The translations under genes were made by a program, and so were the position numbers. A model generated the notes under the pieces. That model did not search any database and was not told the origin of the DNA. It saw only the letters and a list, made by a program, of their open reading frames with translations. DNA of 64,000 nt from Kocuria subflava (GTDB lineage Bacteria; Actinomycetota; Actinomycetes; Actinomycetales; Micrococcaceae), in assembly GCF_012163155.1 (NCBI RefSeq), contig NZ_JAAVUN010000016.1:1-64000 (forward strand), written 5' to 3'. Position 1 is the first letter of the stretch, and each line of letters opens with the position of its first letter. Shown piece by piece: positions 32,003 through 40,700 of the stretch.

Positions 32003-33064
32003 GTGAACCCACGTTTTGCGCGCTTCCGCCCTGCTGCCGGGGCTGCCGGCTCCTGTGCTTCCGGGGTGGCCACCATGGCTGTGGCCGGTGTGGCTGCCCT
32101 GGTCCTGGCCGGATGCACCGGAGGGTCGAATGACTCCGGTGCTGATGACGGCCACCTCACCGTGGTCACCACCACCTCCGTGTACGCAGATGTTGTCCAG
32201 CAGGTGACCGGGGATTCCGGCGGTGCCGGGGACGTTTCCGTTGAGGCTTTGATTGATTCCGCGGCTCAGGACCCGCATTCCTATGAGGCCACACCCACGG
32301 ACCGCCTGATGGTTCAGGACGCGGACCTGGTGGTGCTCAACGGCGGCGGCTATGACGTCTTCATGGAGGAACTGGCACAGGATGCCGGCGTGCCCGTGGT
32401 CAACGCCGTGGAGGTCTCCGGGCTGGAAGGTGCTGCGGATGCCGGCCACGATCACGGCTCGCAAGATTCAGCCACCCAGGATTCATCGGCTGAGGCCGGC
32501 GATCATGACGGCCACGATCACGGATCCTTCAACGAGCACATCTGGTACAACCCGGCCAGCATGGGAGCGGTGGGGCAGGCCGTGGCCCAGGAGCTGGGCT
32601 CTTTGGATGAAGCAAATGCCTCCACGTACTCGCAGAACGCCGCACAGTTCGCTCGTGAGACCCAGGACATTCAGGACCGGGCAGAGCAGTTGCACCTGCA
32701 CGGGGACTACGTGGCCACGGAGCCCGTGGCTGACCACCTGCTGGAAGCTGCCGGGTTGCACAACGTGACCCCCACGGCATTCACCGTGGCGGTGGAAGAC
32801 GGAACCGACGCCGCACCGCTGGTCTATGACCAGGTCAGATCCACGCTGGAAGATGATGCAGCGTTGTTGGTCTACAACGAGCAGACCTCGACCGGGCAGA
32901 GCCAGGACCTGCGAACGGTGGCCGAAGCTGCTGATCTACCCGTGTTGGCGGTCTCTGAAACGTTGCCGGAGGAGATGAACTACCTGCAGTGGATGGATCA
33001 GAACATCCAGGACCTGCAGGCGGTTGACGGTCTGGAACGCACCACGGAAAGCCACGATCATTGA
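32003..33064 (+). CDS. znuA: Zinc ABC transporter substrate-binding lipoprotein
   Basis: 353 residues. The signal peptide ends in the lipobox VLAGCTGG, so it is a membrane-anchored lipoprotein. The SBP fold of cluster A-I is shown by VVTTTSVYADVVQQVTG, DPHSYEATPTD and LVVLNGGGYD. A His/Asp-rich loop (GHDHG at about 150, GDHDGHDHG at about 170) is the zinc-handling loop of ZnuA proteins, and the C-terminus also ends HDH. Metal ligands include His in DPHSYE and His in FNEHIWYNP. The start is GTG. The Zur box upstream supports zinc as the substrate. Confidence 0.9.
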   Translation: MNPRFARFRPAAGAAGSCASGVATMAVAGVAALVLAGCTGGSNDSGADDGHLTVVTTTSVYADVVQQVTGDSGGAGDVSVEALIDSAAQDPHSYEATPTDRLMVQDADLVVLNGGGYDVFMEELAQDAGVPVVNAVEVSGLEGAADAGHDHGSQDSATQDSSAEAGDHDGHDHGSFNEHIWYNPASMGAVGQAVAQELGSLDEANASTYSQNAAQFARETQDIQDRAEQLHLHGDYVATEPVADHLLEAAGLHNVTPTAFTVAVEDGTDAAPLVYDQVRSTLEDDAALLVYNEQTSTGQSQDLRTVAEAADLPVLAVSETLPEEMNYLQWMDQNIQDLQAVDGLERTTESHDH

Positions 33065-33879
33065 GTGCTGTACCGGCTGCGTCCTTCCGCGATGCCGAGC
33101 TTGCTTTTGGCCACCGCACGTTGTGGTCCGGGCTGAACCTGGAGATTGAACCCGGGGAGTACGTGGCTGTGCTCGGCGGCAACGGCACCGGCAAGACCTC
33201 CTTGCTGCGAGTGCTGTTGGGTCTACAGCCTCTGAGCTCCGGAACGGTCCATGTGGCAGGCCAAGCCGTGCGCCGCGGTTCTGCTGAAATCGGGTACGTA
33301 CCCCAGCAGCGGGCCTTTGATGACCGCACGCCATTGCGTGGCCGAGACCTGGTGGGACTGGGAATCGACGGTCACCGGTGGGGCCCACGCATCCTGGGGC
33401 GCAAAGCGCACAGGGAGCGGGTGAACACGCTGGTGGAACGGGTGGGTGCCCTGGAATACGCGGATGCACCCATCGGCCAGCTCTCCGGGGGCGAGCAGCA
33501 ACGGCTGCGTGTGGCACAGGCACTGGCCATGGACCCCAGTCTGCTGCTCTTTGACGAGGCACTTCTGTCCCTGGACCTGCACCGCCAGTCACAACTGGCA
33601 CAGTTGGTGGCCGAACAACGGGATCGCACGGGGGCCGCTGTGTTTTTTGTGACCCATGACGTCAACCCGATCATCGACGACGTCGACCGCGTGCTCTACC
33701 TGGCCAACGGCTCCTTCCGGGTGGGTACACCCGCCGAGGTGTTGCGCTCGGATGTGCTCTCCGAGCTCTACGGGGCGCGCGTGGAAGTCATGAACGTGGC
33801 AGGCCGGGTGCTGGTGGTGGGCGCGGAAATCGTGGACCACTGTCACCCACCCACAACTCCGGAGGAGGTGACCCGATGA
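33061..33879 (+). CDS. znuC: Zinc ABC transporter ATP-binding protein
   Basis: 272-residue ATPase. Walker A GGNGTGKTSLL, Q-loop in YVPQQRAF, signature LSGGEQQRLRVAQAL, Walker B LLLFDEALLSLDLH, and switch His in FFVTHDVNP. The family Walker B is usually DEP; here it is DEA. It starts at TTG, overlapping the znuA stop as TTGA, and overlaps znuB by 4 nt, so the three genes are translationally coupled. Confidence 0.92.
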   Translation: MSAVPAASFRDAELAFGHRTLWSGLNLEIEPGEYVAVLGGNGTGKTSLLRVLLGLQPLSSGTVHVAGQAVRRGSAEIGYVPQQRAFDDRTPLRGRDLVGLGIDGHRWGPRILGRKAHRERVNTLVERVGALEYADAPIGQLSGGEQQRLRVAQALAMDPSLLLFDEALLSLDLHRQSQLAQLVAEQRDRTGAAVFFVTHDVNPIIDDVDRVLYLANGSFRVGTPAEVLRSDVLSELYGARVEVMNVAGRVLVVGAEIVDHCHPPTTPEEVTR

Positions 33880-34808
33880 GCTGGGAGATGGTCATCGACG
33901 AAGTCTTCGTGTTCGAGCGCTATGGAGATCTGCTGGTCCTGCTGCAGAACTCGATCTGGGCCGGTGCTCTGATCGGTCTGGTGGGTGGATTGATCGGCAC
34001 GTTCGTGATGATGCGGGACATGGCCTTCTCCGTGCACGGCATTGCAGAGCTCTCCTTTGCAGGCGGTGCCATTGCCCTGCTGATCGGATCTGACCTGGTC
34101 ACAGGTTCCCTCATGGGCTCCATCATTGCCGCCGTGATCATCGGAATCGTGGGCGCCCAGTCACGGGAGTCCAACTCCGTGGTGGGGGTGCTCATGCCCT
34201 TCGGCCTGGGTGTCGGCATCCTGGCCTTGGCGCTCTACCAGGGGCGCAGCTCCAACCGCTTTGCCCTGTTGACCGGTCAGATCGTCTCCGTCAATGACGT
34301 CCAGTTGGTGTCCATGGCTGTGCTTTCCGCGGTGGTGATGGCCGGGCTGTTGATCATCTGGCGGCCGCTGAGTTTTGCCAGCACGGACCCCTTTGTGGCA
34401 CAGGCCCGGGGACTCCCGGTGCGCACCCTCTCCATTGTGTTCATGCTGCTGTTGGGTGTGGCGGTGGCGCTGTCCGTTCAGATCATCGGCGCTCTGCTGG
34501 TCCTGGCACTGCTGATTTCACCGGCCGCAGCGGCCATGAACTTCAGCGCATCACCGGTGAAGATTGTGGTGCTCTCCGTGGTGTTCGCAGAAACCGCCAT
34601 GGTGGGCGGAATCCTGTTGGCCCTGGGCGGTGCACTTCCCATCAGCCCCTACGTGACCACCATTTCTTTTCTGATCTGGGTGGTGTCCTGGGTGGCCCGG
34701 CGTCGTCGTCGCTCGCGGGGAAGGGCAGTGGTCTCTGAGAGTGGGTCAGGCGATCACAGCACCACGGGCAGTGCCCCTGGACGCACGGTGACCGTGGCCG
34801 GCAACTGA
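33876..34808 (+). CDS. znuB: Zinc ABC transporter permease
   Basis: 310-residue ABC-3 family permease with eight to nine membrane helices, including GGLIGTFVMMRDMAFSVHGI near the N-terminus and QIIGALLVLALLISPAAAA, the ATPase-contact loop region. It ends in a basic/Ser-rich cytoplasmic tail. The last 55 bp overlap the convergent diacylglycerol-kinase-like gene, with no room for a terminator. Confidence 0.92.
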   Translation: MSWEMVIDEVFVFERYGDLLVLLQNSIWAGALIGLVGGLIGTFVMMRDMAFSVHGIAELSFAGGAIALLIGSDLVTGSLMGSIIAAVIIGIVGAQSRESNSVVGVLMPFGLGVGILALALYQGRSSNRFALLTGQIVSVNDVQLVSMAVLSAVVMAGLLIIWRPLSFASTDPFVAQARGLPVRTLSIVFMLLLGVAVALSVQIIGALLVLALLISPAAAAMNFSASPVKIVVLSVVFAETAMVGGILLALGGALPISPYVTTISFLIWVVSWVARRRRRSRGRAVVSESGSGDHSTTGSAPGRTVTVAGN

Positions 34809-35740
34809 CCCAGCGGTTCGCCATCGGCAAAGACCACGTGGCTACCCCTGATCCGGACCCTGGTGACCGGCTGGATCTGCACGGCCTCCAACCGGACGTG
34901 AGCGCCGGTGTAGATGGAGGGGAACAGGCGCAGGAACCGCAAGCGGGTCAGCGGAGCCACCACAAACAGCTCCATGGCGGCATCTGTGGCATCGGCCCAC
35001 GGGACAATGCCCAGCCCGCCACCGATGGAGGACGAGTTGGCCACGTTGACCATCAGCGCCTGCAGCTCACGCCGAGTCGAGAGCCGCGAACCGGGTTCTG
35101 TGATCTCCAGGTGGTAGGTCTGAGCGCGGTGCCGCAGCAGTTCCACACCCAATGCAACTACGTATTTGGCCGAGCCACGCGGCCACCGGTACCGGTTGGC
35201 ACGCTGGTTCACGGCGGCGTCGATTCCAGCACACAGGGCGGTGGCGAACCAGGCGGTGGAACCGTCCTCAAAATCCACCTGACCCACGTCCATCACGGTG
35301 GGACCGGTGTCCAGGCACCGGAGAATCCGCCCGGCACTGCGTTCCGGATCATCCCGCGGGCTGGCCCAATGCCGGGCCAGGTCATTGCCCGAACCGCTGG
35401 CGATCAACCCGAAAGCTGTGTCCTGCGCCGGGTCTTGCCCCTGCGCCTGATATTGGCGGTGTTGGAGCAGCACGTTGAGCACAACGTGGGCGGTACCGTC
35501 CCCACCCACGGCCACCACGGCGACCGGGGGAGCTGCCACCGTGGAGGTCAGATGGCGGCGTAGGGATTCGCCCCAGCCTGCGGGGTCGGAGGGGTCATGA
35601 TCCGGTGAGTCCGTGGAGAGCAGCACGGTGGTGTGCCCGTTGGCCTGGAACACAGCCGATGCAGCTGTTGCGGCCCGCTTGATCCGCCCGCCCGGTGCGC
35701 TGAGGTGGCCCACCAGGACCACGCTGCCGCGCGTGGTCAT
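34754..35740 (-). CDS. Diacylglycerol/lipid kinase family protein
   Basis: 328-residue DAGK-catalytic-domain protein. It has VVAVGGDGTAHVVLNVL (nucleotide loop) and FGLIASGSGNDLARHW (the GSGNDLAR signature), then a beta-rich C-terminal half ending VFADGEPLGQLPATVTVRPGAL. It probably phosphorylates diacylglycerol or a related lipid. The ATG at 35740 overlaps the stop of the upstream fur-type gene (ATGA), so the two are cotranscribed. The 3' end lies within znuB on the other strand. Confidence 0.88.
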   Translation of the reverse strand: MTTRGSVVLVGHLSAPGGRIKRAATAASAVFQANGHTTVLLSTDSPDHDPSDPAGWGESLRRHLTSTVAAPPVAVVAVGGDGTAHVVLNVLLQHRQYQAQGQDPAQDTAFGLIASGSGNDLARHWASPRDDPERSAGRILRCLDTGPTVMDVGQVDFEDGSTAWFATALCAGIDAAVNQRANRYRWPRGSAKYVVALGVELLRHRAQTYHLEITEPGSRLSTRRELQALMVNVANSSSIGGGLGIVPWADATDAAMELFVVAPLTRLRFLRLFPSIYTGAHVRLEAVQIQPVTRVRIRGSHVVFADGEPLGQLPATVTVRPGALPVVL

Positions 35741-36186
35741 GCTGTGCTCTCCTGGCGGCATCGTGGGCACAACCCCACGATTTCAATGGTGTGGTCCAGA
35801 TCCGAGTAGCCGTACGCGCTGGCGGTCTGTTCCGCCCAGGCCTCCACCGTGGGGGCCTCCAACTCGACTGTGGCGCCGCAGCGGCGGCAGACCAGATGGT
35901 GGTGATGGTGCTCGGCTTCGCATTGACGGTAGATGGCCTCGCCGTCGTCGTTGCGCAGGGTGTCCACCTCACCGATCTCAGCCATGGACTGAAGGACCCG
36001 GTAGGTGGTGGCCAGGGAAACCTTTTGGCCGTCATCTTGGAGGCGAGCGTGCAGTTCCTGGGTGGTCACAAAGTCGGACTGCGAGCGCAGGGCTGCTCGC
36101 ACGGCACGCCGCTGTTTGGTGTTGCGGACCTCAGCCCTGGGCCCCGGGTCGGGGGCCGGATCTGCGGGGGATCCTGCGGAACTCAC
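35737..36186 (-). CDS. zur: Fur-family metalloregulator, probably Zur
   Basis: 149-residue Fur-fold repressor. The winged helix contains TTQELHARLQDDGQKVSLATTYRVLQ; the dimerisation/metal domain has EAEHHHHHLVCRRCGATVEL and the second CxxC, LCPRCRQ. The start GTG at 36186 has AGGAG nine bases upstream; the frame is open to 36474, but that region is a tandem-repeat array. The neighbouring znuACB operon with a Zur box makes zinc sensing the best guess, while iron (Fur) is not excluded. It is coupled to the lipid kinase gene. Confidence 0.8.
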   Translation of the reverse strand: MSSAGSPADPAPDPGPRAEVRNTKQRRAVRAALRSQSDFVTTQELHARLQDDGQKVSLATTYRVLQSMAEIGEVDTLRNDDGEAIYRQCEAEHHHHHLVCRRCGATVELEAPTVEAWAEQTASAYGYSDLDHTIEIVGLCPRCRQESTA

Positions 36187-36239
36187 GGACGTCACTCCTG
36201 AAACTGTGGCGGGCTTGAGCACACCCGGTGAGGTGCCGG

Positions 36240-36332
36240 GCTGAGACCTCCCAGCCTGCTGGGGCTTGCCAGGGTGCTGAGATCTCCCCAGAGTGCTGGA
36301 ACTTCCCCGAATTGCTGGGACGTCCCCAGAGT
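36240..36332. repeat. Degenerate 18-19 bp tandem array upstream of the Fur-family gene
   Basis: Five consecutive units, each beginning GCTG: GCTGAGACCTCCCAGCCT, GCTGGGGCTTGCCAGGGT, GCTGAGATCTCCCCAGAGT, GCTGGAACTTCCCCGAATT, GCTGGGACGTCCCCAGAGT. Most units are small dyads (GCTGR...YCCCAG). The array occupies the region between the regulator gene and the divergent MBL-fold gene, a typical operator position. Confidence 0.75.
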
Positions 36333-36450
36333 ATCGGCAATCAGCGGCCCGGCGGGTGCAGTCTCGGTAGGGTGGGCAGTGTTGCAGGTCGGCCGGGGCG
36401 CTTCCGTTCCCGGTGCCCGGCCTGAGGTTTGCAACCGGCAGGAGGAGCAC

Positions 36451-37125
36451 GTGCAGCTGACCAAGTTCACCCACTCATGTGTACGGGTTGAATCTCAGGA
36501 CGTCGTGATTGTGATTGACCCCGGAAACTTCTCTGAGGTGGAGACCGCCATGCAGGGTGCGGATCATGTCCTGATCACCCACACCCACCCCGATCACCTG
36601 GACCCGGAGCGGGTTCCGCAGCAGCTGCGTTCCCAGCCGGACACCCAGGTGTGGGCCCCTGCCAGTGTGGCCCGGGACCTGCGTGAAACCCTGGGGGAGG
36701 CCGCCCAGGACTCGAAAGGTCAGCAGCGAATTCACGACGTCGAACCCGACTCCCAGCTGGACCTGGACGGTGTCCCGGTGCAGACCTTTGGCGGTCAGCA
36801 CGCCCTGATTCATCCCTTGATCCGTACCGTGGAGAACGTGGGATACCTGCTGGAGGGCAAACTGTTCCACCCCGGTGACTCCTTTGTGGTGCCCCACGGG
36901 ATTTCACCCACCACGGTTCTGGTTCCGCTGCATGCACCCTGGTCCAAGATGTCCGAGGTGATCGACTTCTTGATCGCCGTGGGAGCACCCACCGCGTACC
37001 AGATTCACGATGCCCTGCTGTCCCAGAACGGATTCGGGATTGTGGAGAAGCAGGTGAAGAACTTTGCCGGGAAGTACGGCACGGACTACATCCACCTGGA
37101 GCCCGGCACCACCGTCCAGGTGTGA
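36451..37125 (+). CDS. MBL-fold metal-dependent hydrolase (UlaG-like)
   Basis: 224 residues from the GTG after AGGAGGAGCAC. The metallo-beta-lactamase signature is THTHPDHLD; further metal residues lie in GGQHALIHP, FHPGDSF and LHAPWSKMSE. This short single-domain form resembles UlaG/L-ascorbate-6-phosphate-lactonase-like hydrolases of unknown substrate. The HIT gene follows after 84 nt. Confidence 0.88.
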   Translation: MQLTKFTHSCVRVESQDVVIVIDPGNFSEVETAMQGADHVLITHTHPDHLDPERVPQQLRSQPDTQVWAPASVARDLRETLGEAAQDSKGQQRIHDVEPDSQLDLDGVPVQTFGGQHALIHPLIRTVENVGYLLEGKLFHPGDSFVVPHGISPTTVLVPLHAPWSKMSEVIDFLIAVGAPTAYQIHDALLSQNGFGIVEKQVKNFAGKYGTDYIHLEPGTTVQV

Positions 37126-37209
37126 GTTCACAGCCGCCCAGAATTGCGGGCCCACACCGCCCACAAGAGTGGCGCTGAGATCGCGGCGCAGATTCGAGAA
37201 GGAGCACCC

Positions 37210-37638
37210 ATGGACACGATTTTCACCAAGATCATTGACGGCCAGATCCCGGCCCGGTTCCTGTGGAAGGACGAACACTGCGTGGTGTTCCTCTCCATTG
37301 CACCCCTGTCCCAGGGCCACGCGTTGGTGGTTCCGCGGGTGGAAGTGGACCACTGGCTGGATGTGGACCCGGATCTGGCAGCCCATCTGATGAAGGTCTC
37401 CCAGATCATCGGACAGGCGCAGAACACCGTGTGGCAGCCCAAGCGCGTGGGGCAGATGATTCAGGGCTTTGAGGTCCCGCACTGCCACATCCACGTGTGG
37501 CCCACCAATTCCATCGATGAGTTCGATTTCGACAAGGTGGACCAGAACCCGGATCCGGATCTCATGGACCGTTCAGCGGCCAACATCCGTGAACAGTTGG
37601 TGGCAGCAGGTCACGGGGAGTTCGTGCCGGAGAGCTGA
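37210..37638 (+). CDS. HIT-family nucleotide hydrolase
   Basis: 142-residue histidine-triad protein. It has IFTKIIDGQIPARFLW at the start and the catalytic triad as HCHIHVWP (H-x-H-x-H-x-x form, with the first position in PHCHIHV). It probably hydrolyses AMP- or GMP-linked compounds. The C-terminus extends about 35 residues beyond the triad. GAGAAGGAGC precedes the ATG. Confidence 0.92.
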   Translation: MDTIFTKIIDGQIPARFLWKDEHCVVFLSIAPLSQGHALVVPRVEVDHWLDVDPDLAAHLMKVSQIIGQAQNTVWQPKRVGQMIQGFEVPHCHIHVWPTNSIDEFDFDKVDQNPDPDLMDRSAANIREQLVAAGHGEFVPES

Positions 37639-37689
37639 AATCGCTCTCTTGCCGTGGCACGGGATTGCCGCAGTAGGGGGTGGAGGAAT

Positions 37690-37719
37690 GGGCGGCGCCA
37701 ACACGATCTGGCGCCGCCC
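37690..37719. terminator. Bidirectional terminator between HIT gene and hrpA
   Basis: GGGCGGCGCCA / TGGCGCCGCCC, a perfect 11-bp stem with an 8-nt loop, followed by CTTCTC on the plus strand. Confidence 0.88.
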
Positions 37720-37723
37720 CTTC

Positions 37724-40700
37724 TCATCCCCGGGCCTCTCGCAGGGCCTTGCGGATGCGTTTGGCTGACACGGTGTGGGAAGTTCCCAGCTCCTGGGCGA
37801 AGAAGGAGACCCGCAACTCCTGGATCTCCCACTCGATCCGATTCAGAGCCGCAGGGACGGGCAGGCCCACGGGAACCGCATTGACCGCCGCATCCAGCTC
37901 ATCCTCCAGCGCTTGAATCTCCAGCATGTGGGTGGTGTCGCGCTGGATGGCGGCCGTGCCCACCAGCTTGTCCACCCTGACCTGCATGGCCTTGACGTAG
38001 CGGGGGAGGTGCTGCAAGTTCTCCCACCCGGTGCGGGTGACAAAGTTGGGGCTGACCAGTCTGTCCAGCTGATCCCGAACATCGGCAAAGGCATTGACCG
38101 CTGCCATGGAGCCAGGCTTCTTGACCAGTTTGCGCACCGTGTTGGCATCTGTGAGCACCTGGGCCACCAGGGAGGTCACCCCAAAAACGGTGTCGATCAG
38201 GTCCGCCCTGACGGAGTCAAAGACCTGGTTGTAGTCCTGGCGGGTCCACGGTGGCTCCGTGGGCACCAACTTGTCCACGGCGGCCAACGTACAGTCCTGG
38301 ATCAAGGAGTCCACAGAACCGTGTGGGTTCTGCGTGAACACGATCTTTTCCCGGTTCTCCAGGTGATCGGAGATGTAGCGATGCGTTGACGGCAGCCGAG
38401 TCTGCAACAGTGCGATGGTTCCTCGCCGTTGGGCCGCGCGCTGGTCCTCGGCATTGGAGAACACGCGAACGCTGGCCGTGGAGGCGGCCGTTGAAAGACC
38501 ACCCGCAGCTTTTCCGGTCCTGGAGGCAACCGATCCGGCGTCGAGTGCAGGCCAACCCGTGATCCGCTGGCCGGCCACCACCGTCTCCACCTTGCGTGGC
38601 AGATCGGCCTCCGGCCAATCAGTCAGTCCGTCACGTTCCAGCACAGAAGTGGTGCCGGATCCCCCCGCACCGGTGCCCTGACCAGGCGCCGCTCTGGACT
38701 GCGGGCCAGGTTTGCCGCTGGTGGCATGGGCACGGGTGGCATTGGCGTCTGTGTTGCCTGCGGCACCCTTCCGGTCGCCCTGGCGTGATGAAGCACCGGG
38801 GACGGATGCGGCACTCACAGCCGAACCAGTGGCGCCCAGAGCATCTGCTGTGGTCCCCAAGGACTCGGCCAGCGCTTGGCGTACGTGATCACGCAGCTGG
38901 ACCTGCAGGACCTCAAGATCCTCACCTTCGGCCAGGACTCGGTTGCGGGAATCGCGGACCTGGAAGTGCATCCGCAGATGCTCGGGCACCTTGGTCCAGT
39001 CCCAGGAGCCCGGTTCGATGATCACGGAACGCAATTGCCGCAGCGCACGTTCCACGGCTGTCTCCAGGCTGTCCCGGGAGGGATCGGCCTGTTGGTCAAG
39101 AATGGCCACCGCTTGGCGGGCAACATCCGGTGCCGGCACCACGTTCTTGCGTACGGCCTTGGGCAGGGATTTGATCAGTGCCGTGACCAGTTCCGTGCGC
39201 AGGCCGGGGATCTGCCACTGGAAGGGCTCGGGGGAGAGCTGGTGCAGGAACAGCACGGGTACTCGCACCGTCACCCCGTCCGCGGGATGGGCACGGCCAG
39301 AAACACCACGCGTGCCACCCCCACGGGCACCGGCACCCTGATGACCACCGGGTTGGCTGCCCGGGGCAAAGGTGTACTCCAGATCCAACGTCAGCTCGCC
39401 GCCGTCGGTGCTCTGGACCCACTGGCGGGGGAAGGCGTCGTCGTCCCAGTCCTGGGTGTCCGAGTCCAGGAGATGCTCCGGGTCAAAGTCCAACAGGTGT
39501 TCGTCACGTTGCCGGGCCTTCTTCCACCAGGAGTCGAAGTGACGTTGGGAGACCACCTCAGCAGGGATCCTGGCGTCAAAGAACTCGAACAGGGCTTGGT
39601 CATCGGCGCGCAGGTCCTTGCGCCGCAACCGGTTCTCCAGTTCCTCGACCTGCGCGATCTTGGCGCGGTTGCGGGCCACAAACCGGTGGCGGGTCTGCCA
39701 GTCACCCTCCACCAGGGCATGCCGGATGAACAACTCGCGGGCACCGGCAGGATCCACCCGCCAGTAACCCACCGGACGGTCCACCACCAAGGGCACACCG
39801 TAAAGCGTCACCCGCTCCTTGGCCATCACGGCACCCCGGGAGCGGGACCAATGGGGTTCGGCGTACGTGCGCTTGAGGAGGTCTCCGGCCACTTCCTCCA
39901 CCCAGGTGGGGTCCACGGCCGCATTGGTGCGCGCCCACAGGCGGGAGGTTTCCACCAGTTCTGCCGAGACCACAAAGTCAGGGCGATTCTTGAACAGATC
40001 GGATCCGGGGAAGATGGCAAACCGGGTTCCGCGGGCGCCCTGGTAGTCGCGGGTTTTCTCCTGGTGCACGCCAATGTTGCTCAGCAACCCCGTCAAAAGG
40101 GCCTTGTGAACGTCATCCGAGGCCGAGGCCGGATCAATCTCCCGGGACCTGCCCACAGTGATGTCCACTGACTGACCCATCTGGCGCAACTGCGCGTAGA
40201 GGTCCTGCCATTCCCGGATCCGTAGGTAATTCAGGTATTCCCGCCTGCACATCCTGCGAAATGCCGAGCCAGAGAGCTGGCTCTGCTGCTGCTGGAGGTA
40301 CTGCCACAGCAGCAGGTAGCCCAGGAAATCGGAGGTCTTGTCCTTGAACCGTGCGTGGAACTCGTCAGCCACCTGCCGCTTTTCCAACGGGCGCTCGCGG
40401 GGGTCCTGCACGGTCAGGGCGGCAGCCAGCACCATGACCTCCCGTGCACAGCCCCGTCGTTGGCCCTCCACGATCATCCGCCCCAGGCGCGGATCCACGG
40501 GCAGCGCTGCAAGAGAGCGTCCCGTGGGTGTCAACGGTGACGACGACGCCCGTCCCCGACCCCGTTTCTTGCCGTTGCGGTGGCGCTGGGCTCCGGTGCG
40601 CGTGTCCGGCCCGGTCTTCAGGGCACCAAGTTCGCGCAGCAGTGCCACACCGTCCTTGACGGCACGGGTTTCCGGTGGTTCCACAAAGGGGAACTGGCTG

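Noticed and set aside
36240-36332. CRISPR array
   Set aside because: Units are directly adjacent, diverged and only 18-19 bp, with no spacers and no cas genes.
36187-36474. N-terminal extension of the Fur-family protein through the tandem array
   Set aside because: Fur proteins are about 140-150 residues; the extension is low complexity, and a GTG with a good ribosome binding site gives the right length.
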